Shown in pieces: positions 22,069 to 29,640 of a stretch of 29,707 nt of DNA. Numbering within the stretch: the stretch's first letter is position 1; each line of letters starts with the position of its first letter. Made by a program: the position numbers and the translations under genes. Origin of the DNA: an uncultured Eubacteriales bacterium (GTDB taxonomy: Bacteria; Bacillota; Clostridia; Oscillospirales; Oscillospiraceae); contig URAL01000020.1 of NCBI GenBank assembly GCA_900545805.1, positions 1 to 29,707 of the forward strand, written 5' to 3'. The notes under the pieces are model-generated. The model did not search any database, was not told the origin of the DNA, and saw only the letters and a list, made by a program, of their open reading frames with translations.

Positions 22069-22860
22069 ATGAAGCTTGCAATGGCGCAGATGCGCATGAC
22101 CGGCAGCATGGATGAAAATCTGAAGACCTCGCTTGAAATGTGCGATTCCGCGCGCGGCTGCGACCTGCTGTTTTTTCCGGAGGTGCAGCTGACACCGTTT
22201 TTTCCGCAGTACGAAAAGCGTGATGTGTCGGGCTATATCCTGAAGCCCGACAGTGAGCCGATCCGGCTGCTGTGCAATGCCGCTAAGAAAAACGGCCTTT
22301 ATATGTCGCCGAATGTGTACCTTGAAGCGGACGGTAAGCGCTATGATACCTCGCTGTGGATAGACCCGTGCGGCGAGCTTAAGGGCACCGCGAAAATGGT
22401 GCACATCGCGCAGGCAGAGCAGTTTTACGAGCAGGACTATTACACTCCGTCGCCCGACGGCTTCAAGGTGTTCGACACGCCCTTAGGCAAGGTAGGCATA
22501 GTCATCTGCTTTGACCGCCATCTTCCGGAGAGCATACGCACCTGCGCCCTCATGGGAGCACAGCTGGTAATCATCCCGACGGCGAATACGGAAGCCGAGC
22601 CTATGGAGCTGTTCGAGTGGGAGGTGCGCGTGCAGGCAATGCAGAATCAGGTGTTTGTCGCAATGTGCAACCGCGTGGGTCTTGAGGATAAGATGGACTT
22701 TGCCGGGCAGTCGATAGTAGTTCATCCGAGCGGGGACGTTATCGTCAAGGCCGATAATAAGCAGCGGCTCGTGACCTGCGATATCGACCTTGCGGAGGTC
22801 GAGCTCTGGCGCGGCAAAAGGCCGTATATCTCAACGCGCCGTAAAGACATGTACCTATGA
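22069..22860 (+). CDS. Carbon-nitrogen hydrolase (nitrilase superfamily amidase)
   Basis: The 263-aa product is a cytosolic amidase-type enzyme. The Glu-Lys-Cys catalytic triad is visible: Glu38 (LFFPEVQLTPF), Lys109 (GTAKMVHI) and Cys147 (GIVICFDRHLPES). It is most like the N-carbamoylputrescine amidase or beta-ureidopropionase group, but substrate cannot be assigned; it is not the omega-amidase pattern that I know well. The ATG at 22069 follows CGGAGG (22055-22060) by 8 bases; the longer in-frame start at 22027 lies in the promoter and terminator. It overlaps the GtrA gene by 4 bp. Confidence 0.87.
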   Translation: MKLAMAQMRMTGSMDENLKTSLEMCDSARGCDLLFFPEVQLTPFFPQYEKRDVSGYILKPDSEPIRLLCNAAKKNGLYMSPNVYLEADGKRYDTSLWIDPCGELKGTAKMVHIAQAEQFYEQDYYTPSPDGFKVFDTPLGKVGIVICFDRHLPESIRTCALMGAQLVIIPTANTEAEPMELFEWEVRVQAMQNQVFVAMCNRVGLEDKMDFAGQSIVVHPSGDVIVKADNKQRLVTCDIDLAEVELWRGKRPYISTRRKDMYL

Positions 22861-23276
22861 GGGAGCTAATCAAAAAATTTGCCGACAAAACGTTTTTACG
22901 CTTTGTGCTCGTAGGCGTTATAAACACGGTATTCGGAACGGCGATAATGTTCGTGTTTTATAATGTCTTCGGCCTGAGCTACTGGCTCAGCAGTGCGTCA
23001 AACTACTTTTTCGGCAGTATACTGAGCTATTTTCTCAACAAGTATTTCACCTTTCAATATAAAAAGCGGGATTGGAAGGTCGTTGTGCGCTTCGTTGTGA
23101 ATATCAGCGTCTGCTATCTGATAGCCTACGGCATCGCAAAGCCGCTTATAAGGGCGCTCATGTCGGGCTTTGAGGTGACGGCGCAGGAAAACGTTGCCAT
23201 GATCTGCGGCATGGGACTGTTCGTCGCGCTCAATTATCTCGGTCAGCGCTTTTTTGCATTTAAAACAGAAGAATGA
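22857..23276 (+). CDS. GtrA family membrane protein
   Basis: The 139-aa product has four membrane segments with the GtrA signature: FLRFVLVGVINTVFGTAIMF near the start, FFGSILSYFLNKYFTFQYKK in the middle and GLFVALNYLGQRFFAFKTEE at the end. GtrA proteins are thought to act as flippases or helpers of polyprenyl-linked sugar transfer in surface polysaccharide synthesis. The start overlaps the amidase stop (ATGA). No glycosyltransferase is adjacent, so the pairing with an amidase is odd and may only reflect shared transcription. Confidence 0.88.
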   Translation: MRELIKKFADKTFLRFVLVGVINTVFGTAIMFVFYNVFGLSYWLSSASNYFFGSILSYFLNKYFTFQYKKRDWKVVVRFVVNISVCYLIAYGIAKPLIRALMSGFEVTAQENVAMICGMGLFVALNYLGQRFFAFKTEE

Positions 23277-23280
23277 ACAA

Positions 23281-23305
23281 ACGGCGCTCCGTTTCGGAGC
23301 GCCGT
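23281..23305 (-). terminator. Hairpin between gtrA and the convergent pseudouridine synthase gene
   Basis: ACGGCGCTCCG (23281-23291) pairs with CGGAGCGCCGT (23295-23305) around a TTT loop. A short T-rich run follows on the minus strand (TTTGTTC), so it mainly serves the minus-strand gene, whose stop is at 23311-23313, but it may also end gtrA. Confidence 0.75.
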
Positions 23306-23310
23306 CAATG

Positions 23311-23964
23311 CTATCTCGGCATTATCGCCGTGTCGAATTCCGTCCAGGGAAACTCCCTTGGCGGCTTTACTTTAAAGGTCATAAAGCGGCCTGACGAGGG
23401 GTTTGTAAATCCGATGCTGTACGACCAGAGGGCGATATTGCAGCCCTCATCGCGGCCGCCGTACTTCCTGTCGCCGACGAGCGGCATACGGCGATGCGTG
23501 AACTGAGCGCGTATCTGATGCGTGCGGCCGGTGATGAGGTTTATCTCTACCATGCTCATCTCGCCGTTCGAGCCGAGCAGACGATATTCGAGCACCGCCT
23601 CCTGCGAGCCGCGGCAGGGCTTGTTTACGACGAAGGTCTTGCGCTTCTCCTTTGATCTGAGCAGGATATCCTCCATTCGCCCCCTGCGCTCCTGCGGAAC
23701 GCCGTGAACGACGGCGAGATAGGTCTTTTTAAACTCGCCCATGCGTATCTGCCGGCTGAGCTCCGAGGCGGCCGCGGGCGTTTGCGCAAAAACCATCAGG
23801 CCGGACACGACCTGGTCGAGCCTGTGCACCGTGCGGATATCCGCATCATCTCTGCCCAGCGCCTCGCGCAAAAGCGTGGGCATACCGCCCGGATCATCGG
23901 TCGATATGACCCCGGCGGGCTTGACGGCGACTATTATGTTGTCATCATAATAAATAATATCCAT
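23311..23964 (-). CDS. RluA family pseudouridine synthase
   Basis: The 217-aa product isomerises uridine in rRNA or tRNA. It lacks an S4 domain. The catalytic motif is HRLDQVVSGL with Asp50 (family pattern HRLDxxTSGL), and RTHQIRAQFTHRRMPLVGDRKYGG is the conserved second block. Which RNA site it modifies cannot be told. The ATG at 23964 has no ribosome binding site; instead the promoter puts the transcription start at or next to the ATG, so the mRNA is probably leaderless. It starts MDIIYYDDNIIVAVKPAGV, the usual N-terminus of the family. Confidence 0.9.
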   Translation of the reverse strand: MDIIYYDDNIIVAVKPAGVISTDDPGGMPTLLREALGRDDADIRTVHRLDQVVSGLMVFAQTPAAASELSRQIRMGEFKKTYLAVVHGVPQERRGRMEDILLRSKEKRKTFVVNKPCRGSQEAVLEYRLLGSNGEMSMVEINLITGRTHQIRAQFTHRRMPLVGDRKYGGRDEGCNIALWSYSIGFTNPSSGRFMTFKVKPPREFPWTEFDTAIMPR

Positions 23965-23970
23965 GGCTAT

Positions 23971-23999
23971 ACTTTATCGCAGCTTTTGAAATTCGTCAA
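23971..23999 (-). promoter_or_regulatory. Promoter of the pseudouridine synthase gene, probably giving a leaderless mRNA
   Basis: On the minus strand TTGACG (23994-23999), a 17-bp spacer and TAAAGT (23971-23976) form a good promoter. The -10 ends 6 bases before the ATG at 23964, the normal distance to a transcription start. Confidence 0.7.
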
Positions 24000-24047
24000 G
24001 ATATGAAAACAGCTGTACAGCCTGAAAATCAAGCGGCTTTGCGCATA

Positions 24048-24794
24048 TCACCCGTCAAGATAATATCTGCGCAGACCCATTGTATGACGCCCGTATTCTA
24101 TCGCCTGCTTCGGGCATCGGCAGATGCAGGCCATGCAGTGCGTGCAGCCGTCTCCCCATACGGGCCTGCCGCCTTCGATGCGTATGCTTTTTGTCGGACA
24201 CAGGACGGCGCATTTTCCGCAGCCGATGCACTCGTCTGTCGTGCGGAATTTCTTGCTCTTTACGAACATGGGATAGAACGCGCCGTTTACTATGCCGCTG
24301 TATATCCTGTCCATGAGCTTTATCTGCGGCCGAGTGAAGTTCTCGCCCTTTGCGATGCTCTGCGCGAGCGCGTCGAGCCTTCCGTTTGCACGCACAATGA
24401 TCTCGGCCTCCTCCTTGGGAGACGGGGCTTTGAACATGGCAATGTAGTTTTCCGGCATCACGACTCCGGCGCAGCCCTTAAAATCAAAACCCTTGCCGCG
24501 GCACCATTTTTCCGCGTAGCTTCCGGCATTGCCGATCTCGCTGCCGCAGGTCATGACAAAGTAGATTTCGCGGGAACCGCGCAGCTCGGTTTTGTCCAGC
24601 CAGTCGCGCACTATGCGCGGAACGCGCCAGGCGTAGGTCGGCGTGACAATTATCCATGGCTTTTGCGATTCGATGGTGGAGGTATCCCCGTCGCGCAGAC
24701 GCGGGAAAAGGTTCACCGCCTCGTCGCCGATATCCGCCGCTATCCTGCATGCGGCGTATGCGCTGTTTCCCGTTCCGGTGTAGTATAGTATCAT
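24048..24794 (-). CDS. EFR1-type flavodoxin/ferredoxin protein
   Basis: The 248-aa product combines a flavodoxin-like N-terminal domain (MILYYTGTGNSAYAACRIA, the FMN phosphate-binding loop) with two C-terminal 4Fe-4S motifs of the bacterial ferredoxin type: CIGCGKCAVLCP and CTHCMACICRCP. It is a cytosolic electron carrier or redox enzyme of anaerobes. The ATG at 24794 is preferred because GGAGG lies 6 bases upstream; an in-frame ATG at 24818 lies before that site. It is divergent from malQ. Partner enzymes are not adjacent. Confidence 0.9.
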   Translation of the reverse strand: MILYYTGTGNSAYAACRIAADIGDEAVNLFPRLRDGDTSTIESQKPWIIVTPTYAWRVPRIVRDWLDKTELRGSREIYFVMTCGSEIGNAGSYAEKWCRGKGFDFKGCAGVVMPENYIAMFKAPSPKEEAEIIVRANGRLDALAQSIAKGENFTRPQIKLMDRIYSGIVNGAFYPMFVKSKKFRTTDECIGCGKCAVLCPTKSIRIEGGRPVWGDGCTHCMACICRCPKQAIEYGRHTMGLRRYYLDG

Positions 24795-24852
24795 GCTGCA
24801 TCCTCCTTTTATCTTCATCTCAGATTATACACATGATCCGCCTTGACTTCAA

Positions 24853-24877
24853 CGGAAAATTGACGCTTGATTTTCCG
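24853..24877. promoter_or_regulatory. Inverted repeat over the malQ -35 region
   Basis: CGGAAAAT (24853-24860) and ATTTTCCG (24870-24877) are perfect 8-bp inverted arms with a 9-bp spacer. They straddle TTGATT (24867-24872), which with TAAAAT (24890-24895) 17 bp later forms the likely malQ promoter. The position fits a repressor or activator site; the protein is unknown. Confidence 0.5.
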
Positions 24878-24895
24878 CGTCTGCGCGGCTAAAAT
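24867..24895 (+). promoter_or_regulatory. Promoter of malQ
   Basis: TTGATT (24867-24872), a 17-bp spacer and TAAAAT (24890-24895), 26 bp before the start codon. The overlapping inverted repeat suggests that it is regulated. Confidence 0.6.
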
Positions 24896-24920
24896 AGCCG
24901 TATCACAGAGAGGTGACATT

Positions 24921-26420
24921 ATGAGTATAAAACGAAGCTGCGGCGTGCTTCTGCCGCTGTTCTCGCTGCCGTCGGAGAACGGTATAGGAACGCTCGGCAG
25001 AGCGGCGCATGAGTTTGTGGATTTTCTTGCCGCGGCCAGACAGTCGTGGTGGCAGATCCTGCCCGTCGGCCCTGCCGGGAGCGGAGACTCGCCGTATCAG
25101 AGCTTTTCGAGCTTTGCCGGCAACGCTTATTTTATAGACCTCGACATGCTCGTTGACGACGGGCTGCTGACGAAGGACGAGATCGAGACGATCAATTGGG
25201 GCAGCGATGCCGAAAGCGTTGACTACGATGCACTGAGGAAAAACCGCATGCCGCTTCTGCGCAGGGCGGCCCGGCGCGGACTTGCGCGGGAGAATGCGCA
25301 GTTTGAAGCGTTCTGCCGCGATAATGCGCGCTGGCTTTCAGATTTTGCGCTGTACATGGCGCTCAAGGAGCATTTTTCCGGCAGTGCATGGTATGAATGG
25401 CCGGAGGATATCCGCCTGCATCGCATTGACGCCGTGGAGAAATACTCTGACGAGCTGCGCGAGGACGTAAGCTTTTTCTCCTATGTGCAGTATCTTTTCT
25501 ACAGCCAGTGGAGTGCTCTGCGCGGCTACGCGAAAAAAAACGGGATCGGCATTATCGGCGATATGCCGATATACGTCGCGCTCGACTCGGCCGACGTGTG
25601 GGCGGAGCCGGAGTTCTTCCTGCTGGACGAGAAAAACGTCCCCGTCGAGGTCGCGGGCGTGCCGCCGGACTATTTCAGCGCCAACGGTCAGCTTTGGGGC
25701 AATCCCCTGTACGACTGGGACGCTATGCGGCGTGACGGCTACGGCTGGTGGATACGCCGCATCGACGGCGCGTCAAGACTGTATGACGCGCTGCGCATTG
25801 ACCATTTCCGCGCATTTGAGAGCTACTGGGCTGTGCCGAATGGTGCTGAAAGCGCAAAGCAGGGGCAGTGGCGGCCCGGACCGGGTATGGATCTTGTCGG
25901 GCGGCTCACCGCATGGTTTAATAACGTCCGATTCATTGCCGAGGATCTCGGTGTGCTAACGCCCGAGGTGCATAAGCTGCTGTCAGACAGCGGGCTGCCC
26001 GGCATGAAGGTTCTCGAATTTGCATTTGACCCCGAGAGTCTGAGCGATTATCTGCCGCACAGGTACAATGATAACTGCATCTGCTACGCCGGAACGCACG
26101 ATAACAACACCCTGCGCGGCTGGATAGACGAAGAAAAGCCCGAAACGCTCGCCTTTGCACGGGAATATCTCGGGACAGATGATGAAGCAGACCTTGCCGA
26201 TGCCGTACTGCGCGCCGGTATGCGCTCAAAGGCGGAGCTGTTCATTGCACAGATGCAGGACTGGCTCGGGCTCGGTGCTCCTTCGCGCATGAACATCCCC
26301 GGCACCGTCGGCGGAAACTGGACATGGCGCATGGCGCCCGGCAGCGCGTCAAAGGCTCTTGCCGAAAAAATGCGCCGCATGGCCTATATATACGGAAGGA
26401 GCGGCAAGGCTCGTAATTGA
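24921..26420 (+). CDS. malQ: 4-alpha-glucanotransferase (GH77)
   Basis: MalQ moves alpha-1,4-glucan segments between acceptors in maltodextrin or glycogen metabolism, in the cytosol. The 499-aa length is that of the short amylomaltase class. Catalytic residues are visible: nucleophile Asp294 (RIDHFRAFESYW), acid/base Glu341 (IAEDLGVLTPEV) and Asp394 (GTHDNNTLRGW), in almost the numbering of the Thermus enzyme. The N-terminus SCGVLLPLFSLPS and GDSPYQSFSSFAGN are family blocks. The ATG at 24921 follows GAGAGG. No glycogen phosphorylase or other maltodextrin gene is adjacent. Confidence 0.95.
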   Translation: MSIKRSCGVLLPLFSLPSENGIGTLGRAAHEFVDFLAAARQSWWQILPVGPAGSGDSPYQSFSSFAGNAYFIDLDMLVDDGLLTKDEIETINWGSDAESVDYDALRKNRMPLLRRAARRGLARENAQFEAFCRDNARWLSDFALYMALKEHFSGSAWYEWPEDIRLHRIDAVEKYSDELREDVSFFSYVQYLFYSQWSALRGYAKKNGIGIIGDMPIYVALDSADVWAEPEFFLLDEKNVPVEVAGVPPDYFSANGQLWGNPLYDWDAMRRDGYGWWIRRIDGASRLYDALRIDHFRAFESYWAVPNGAESAKQGQWRPGPGMDLVGRLTAWFNNVRFIAEDLGVLTPEVHKLLSDSGLPGMKVLEFAFDPESLSDYLPHRYNDNCICYAGTHDNNTLRGWIDEEKPETLAFAREYLGTDDEADLADAVLRAGMRSKAELFIAQMQDWLGLGAPSRMNIPGTVGGNWTWRMAPGSASKALAEKMRRMAYIYGRSGKARN

Positions 26421-26453
26421 TATCAAAGTCTGTATTGTACAGTTGTGCACGCC

Positions 26454-26479
26454 TGCCCGGCGCTCGTTACCGCCGGGCA
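26454..26479 (+). terminator. GC-rich hairpin after malQ
   Basis: TGCCCGGCG (26454-26462) pairs perfectly with CGCCGGGCA (26471-26479) with an 8-nt loop, 34 bp after the malQ stop. There is no T-run, so it may stabilise the mRNA end or end transcription weakly. Confidence 0.45.
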
Positions 26480-26502
26480 AAGCCAATGCGCTATGAAGAT
26501 AT

Positions 26503-26685
26503 AAAAAAAGCTCCCCTTAGGCCGGTTGAGACAAGAAAGCACACGCCTGAAAAGACGGAGCGTGCACGAATGTCATCGTTGCGGCGGCTTGCCAGACACA
26601 AAGTATGCCTGCGCCGTCGCGCCTTGACCTCGCACACGCTCTGCCTTTTCAGGTGCTGCGCAGTTTTGAGCGAGCTGTTTTTTGT
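26503..26685. repeat. Long imperfect inverted repeat, about 180 bp
   Basis: CCTGAAAAG then GAGCGTG (from 26546) is matched by the reverse complement of CACGCTC then CTTTTCAGG (to 26653), with about four mismatches in 24 positions; GCGGCGGC and GCCGTCGC continue the pairing inward, GCAC/GTGC outward. The ends are A7GCTC on the left and GAGCTGT6 on the right. Read in the plus direction it would give a long hairpin RNA ending in a T-run. Confidence 0.6.
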
Positions 26686-26699
26686 TCAGGCAAAATAAC

Positions 26700-26737
26700 A
26701 AAATCTCGGCAATACTTTGTGTATTACCGAGATTTTT
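26700..26737 (-). terminator. Bidirectional terminator before the cytidylate kinase-like gene
   Basis: AAAATCTCGG and CCGAGATTTT form the base, AATAC/GTATT the top, with one C-A mismatch and a TTTGT loop. A T6 run follows on the plus strand and a T-rich stretch on the minus strand. It can end the minus-strand cytidylate kinase-like gene, 85 bp away, and any transcript from the inverted repeat. Confidence 0.8.
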
Positions 26738-26822
26738 TATGAAGCATGAGCGGAAAAGAGCCGCTCAAAACCGTATGTTTTCTTATCTCAGCCGGCCTTT
26801 CGGGAGCTTTTTTAAATTCGAA

Positions 26823-27419
26823 TTATTCTTCTCTGAGGCCGCGAGCCTTGATATAGCTCATAATGGTCTCGACAGTGCCGGCAACACCGAGCTTCGAGCT
26901 GTTGATGCACAGATCATAGTTCTGCGCGTCGCCCCAGGTCTGATCGCTGTAGTACTTATAGAAGCTGGAACGATCCTTGTCGACTTCCTTGATTTTTTTG
27001 CGGGCCTGAGCCTCGTCAAGATTCTGACGCTCCTCAAGGCATTTGATGCGCGCATCCATATCGCCGAGAATAAAGATACTGACGACATCGTCCCTGTCGT
27101 TGAGAACGTAATCGGCGCAGCGGCCGACGAAGATGCAGTCCTCCTTGGATGCGATATCACGAATTGCATCAAACTGGGCGGAAACCACCTCCATGTTCAG
27201 ACGGAAATTCTCATTCAGACCGTAGCCGCCGGCATGCAGAAGGAAAGCGGACATGCGCTTTTCATCGTATGCGTTTATTAGCTCTCGGCTGAAATCGGAG
27301 TGCTTTGCGGCCTCGTCAACGATCTCCTTATCGTAGCACTTTATGCCCAGCTCCTTTGCAAGGAGCCTTGCGATCTCTCTGCCGTTTGAACCGTGCTGTC
27401 TTCCTATGGTGATAATCAT
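26823..27419 (-). CDS. Cytidylate kinase-like family protein
   Basis: The 198-aa product matches the cytidylate-kinase-like (Cytidylate_kin2) family rather than true Cmk. The N-terminus MIITIGRQHGSNGREIARLL is a variant P-loop (Gly-rich, with GSNGREI instead of GxGKxS), followed by CYDKEIVDEAAK and DCIFVGRCADYVLNDRDDVV, a typical nucleotide-kinase core. The substrate is not known to me. ATG 27419 is used: GGAGG lies 8 bases upstream and homology starts there; the upstream in-frame ATG at 27509 reads through the promoter. It has its own promoter and is divergent from the flippase gene. Confidence 0.85.
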   Translation of the reverse strand: MIITIGRQHGSNGREIARLLAKELGIKCYDKEIVDEAAKHSDFSRELINAYDEKRMSAFLLHAGGYGLNENFRLNMEVVSAQFDAIRDIASKEDCIFVGRCADYVLNDRDDVVSIFILGDMDARIKCLEERQNLDEAQARKKIKEVDKDRSSFYKYYSDQTWGDAQNYDLCINSSKLGVAGTVETIMSYIKARGLREE

Positions 27420-27456
27420 AAATGACGCCTCCAATATAATTACCTTTGATAATTTA

Positions 27457-27484
27457 ATTATAGCACTGCTTGTGAAAATATCAA
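27457..27484 (-). promoter_or_regulatory. Promoter of the cytidylate kinase-like gene
   Basis: On the minus strand TTGATA (27479-27484), a 16-bp spacer and a perfect TATAAT (27457-27462) preceded by TGC (extended -10). Confidence 0.8.
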
Positions 27485-27520
27485 CATATATTAATCGTTT
27501 TTCTTGCATACATTTTCAGT

Positions 27521-28831
27521 ATGATAAGAAGGAAAAGATTAATTGTGAATACCGCACTGCTGACTGGCTCCACGCTTGTCATGAGTCTCATCTCGATGTC
27601 GTTTCAGGTGTGGCTTGCCGGACGCATAGGCTCTGCCGGGATAGGGCTTTATCAGCTTGTCGTTTCGGTGTCGTTTTTGTGCACGACCTTTGCCGTATCG
27701 GGAGTGAGATTCGCGGCGACGAGGCTCGTTTCCGAGGAGCTCGGGCATGAGCGTGCCCACGGCATAAGCGCCGCCATGCGCCGCTGCTTTGTCTACAGTC
27801 TCGTGTTCGGAACGGCGGCATTTTTCCTTCTGCGAAGCGGAGCGGAGATGATCGGCTTTCTGTGGATAGGCGACGCACGCACGGTGCGCTCTCTGCGCAT
27901 CATGGCCTTCGCGATGCCTATGGTGTCGCTGTGCTCGGCCATATCCGGCTACTTCACCGCCTGCGGCAGGGTGTGGAAGCCGACGGTAGTGCATATTTTC
28001 GAGCAGATAATAAGCATTGCGCTTGTCGCGTTCTTTCTTACGCGCTCGCCGGCCGGGGATATAGAGAAAAACTGCTCTGCGGTCATGCTCGGCACGGTCT
28101 GCGGCGACGCAATATCGCTTGCCATGATGCTGCTGTTTTACTTTACCGACCGCGGGCGCTATGCGTGTGAGTGCGCAGGAGAGCTGCGCCTTACCTCACG
28201 CATGCTGCATATCGCGCTGCCGCTCGCGTTTTCGGCCTACGCGCGCTCTGCACTTTCAACGCTGGAGCATCTGCTTGTTCCGCGAGGGCTGAAGTCCGCG
28301 GGCTTTTCGGCCGACAGGGCGCTGTCGGGCTACGGGACGATACAGGGTATGGTCATGCCGATAATATCATTCCCGGCGTGCTTTCTCATGGCGCTCGGCG
28401 AGCTTATAATACCAGAGCTTACCGAAGCGCAGATGCGCTCAGAGCGCGGGGAGATACGAAAAACGGTCACTGGCTTATTAAAAAAGGGCGGCGGCTATTC
28501 GCTTGCCGTCGCCCTTGTGATATTCGTTTTTGCCGATAAGCTCGGCATCGCGGTTTACTCCTCACCCGATGCGGGACACTTTCTGCGCCTGCTCGCGCCG
28601 CTAATACCGATCATGTACACCGATATGCTCTGCGACGGCTGTCTGAAGGGGCTGGGTCAGCAGATGTGGAATATGGGGATAAATATTCTTGACGCGCTTC
28701 TGGGTGTCCTGCTTGTGTGGCGGGTGCTGCCGGCGTATGCCCTGACGGGCTATATCTGCATAATTTATTTTAACGAGTGCCTGAATTTTGCCCTGAGCGT
28801 GCTGCGGCTGAGAAAGGTCATTAAACTTTAG
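27521..28831 (+). CDS. SpoVB/MurJ-like polysaccharide flippase (MVF/MOP superfamily)
   Basis: The 436-aa multi-pass membrane protein has about 12 membrane segments. The N-terminus NTALLTGSTLVMSLISMSFQ then GSAGIGLYQLVVSVSFL follows the oligosaccharide flippase pattern (IG-x-x-G-x-G-L-Y-Q), as does GYGTIQGMVMPIISFPACFL in the second half. SpoVB proteins help make the spore cortex, probably as lipid-linked precursor flippases; a role in vegetative envelope synthesis is equally possible. The length is shorter than typical SpoVB (about 500 aa). The ATG at 27521 lacks an obvious ribosome binding site; a GTG at 27545 has AAGAAGG 12 bases upstream and is a weak alternative. Its end overlaps the convergent ribU gene by 11 bp. 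Confidence 0.8.
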   Translation: MIRRKRLIVNTALLTGSTLVMSLISMSFQVWLAGRIGSAGIGLYQLVVSVSFLCTTFAVSGVRFAATRLVSEELGHERAHGISAAMRRCFVYSLVFGTAAFFLLRSGAEMIGFLWIGDARTVRSLRIMAFAMPMVSLCSAISGYFTACGRVWKPTVVHIFEQIISIALVAFFLTRSPAGDIEKNCSAVMLGTVCGDAISLAMMLLFYFTDRGRYACECAGELRLTSRMLHIALPLAFSAYARSALSTLEHLLVPRGLKSAGFSADRALSGYGTIQGMVMPIISFPACFLMALGELIIPELTEAQMRSERGEIRKTVTGLLKKGGGYSLAVALVIFVFADKLGIAVYSSPDAGHFLRLLAPLIPIMYTDMLCDGCLKGLGQQMWNMGINILDALLGVLLVWRVLPAYALTGYICIIYFNECLNFALSVLRLRKVIKL

Positions 28832-29570
28832 CCGCTTTTCGCTCAGCCAGCTTTTTGTCGCCTTTATGCAGCAGAGGAGATATGCGCTTATACAAAAGCA
28901 TCGTGAGAACGGTCACGATAACGCCCTTTAAGAGGTTAAACGGCACGACGCAGAACAGAACGAGCGTCGAGACGCTGTTTATCGCGGAATTTATGTCGCT
29001 GCCCATTTTGATTATCGCCTCAAGCGGCATGCCGAACAGCTGTGCGAAGGTCGGCAGAAGGTAAACCGCGTTAAACAGGCTGCCGAATACGGTCATGACG
29101 AGGGTACCGGCTATCATGCCGATAAGTGCGCCGCGCTTGCTCTTTTTCATGTGGTATATGCACGAGGCGGGAAGGACGAAGGCGCAGCCGACGACGAAGT
29201 TTGCAAAGTCGCCGACGAAGGCGGTCGTAGTGCCCTTCAGTACAAGCTTGACGATAATTTTGAGAAGCTCAGCCACAACGCCGGCCACGGGCCCGAGGTA
29301 GAACGTGCAGATCATGATGGGGATCTCGCTCAGATCGATCTCATAAAAGCTCGGCGCGAAGAACAGCGGAATTTCAATGAACATCAAAACGCCGGCCATT
29401 GCGGAGAAAATCGCGGTGTAGGCCAGGAAATGCGTGCTGCCGAGCTTCTTGCGATTTTTCATCACAAAGCGCTCAAACAGCAGTGCCAGCACGAACAGCG
29501 CCGCGAAAATGCCGAGGCATTCGAGCACGAATGAAAGGTTTTCACCTATCTGAGAGATGAGCTTGGACAT
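28821..29570 (-). CDS. ribU: ECF transporter S component, riboflavin-specific
   Basis: RibU is the membrane substrate-binding subunit that, with the shared EcfAAT module, imports riboflavin. The 249-aa product has about six membrane segments with the family region LMFIEIPLFF then FYEIDLSEIPIMICTFYLGP, VAGVVAELLKIIVKL and FVGDFANFVVGCAFVLPA. It carries an additional N-terminal membrane segment (about 16-34) and is longer than typical RibU (about 190-210 aa). The assignment is backed by the FMN riboswitch directly upstream. The start follows GGAGG by 9 bases. No Ecf ATPase genes are nearby, as expected for group II ECF systems. Confidence 0.9.
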   Translation of the reverse strand: MSKLISQIGENLSFVLECLGIFAALFVLALLFERFVMKNRKKLGSTHFLAYTAIFSAMAGVLMFIEIPLFFAPSFYEIDLSEIPIMICTFYLGPVAGVVAELLKIIVKLVLKGTTTAFVGDFANFVVGCAFVLPASCIYHMKKSKRGALIGMIAGTLVMTVFGSLFNAVYLLPTFAQLFGMPLEAIIKMGSDINSAINSVSTLVLFCVVPFNLLKGVIVTVLTMLLYKRISPLLHKGDKKLAERKAAKV

Positions 29571-29587
29571 GGATATGTACCTCCGAA

Positions 29588-29623
29588 ATTAAAAATCACC
29601 CGAAAGAAAATATCTTTCAGGCG
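29588..29623 (-). terminator. Attenuator terminator of ribU leader
   Basis: On the minus strand CGCCTGAAAGA pairs with TCTTTCGGGTG (29597-29623; two G-U pairs), followed by ATTTTT. It lies between the riboswitch and the ribU start, so it is the probable expression platform: FMN binding would favour this terminator. Confidence 0.8.
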
Positions 29624-29640
29624 ACGCAAAAACCAAAGCG

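Larger units (their letters stand above)
26421..26822. other. Gene-free stretch with structured DNA
   Basis: No plausible gene lies here. It holds a GC-rich hairpin (26454-26479) just after malQ, a long imperfect inverted repeat (about 26503-26685) and a strong bidirectional terminator (26700-26737). The frames that cross it lack ribosome binding sites. Confidence 0.8.

Noticed and set aside
24003..24788. 261-codon frame antisense to the EFR1 gene
   Set aside because: The minus strand codes two clear 4Fe-4S motifs and a flavodoxin loop; the plus frame is a shadow.
26682..27281. 199-codon frame antisense to the cytidylate kinase-like gene
   Set aside because: It runs through the terminator and has no domain; the minus-strand gene has a promoter and ribosome binding site.
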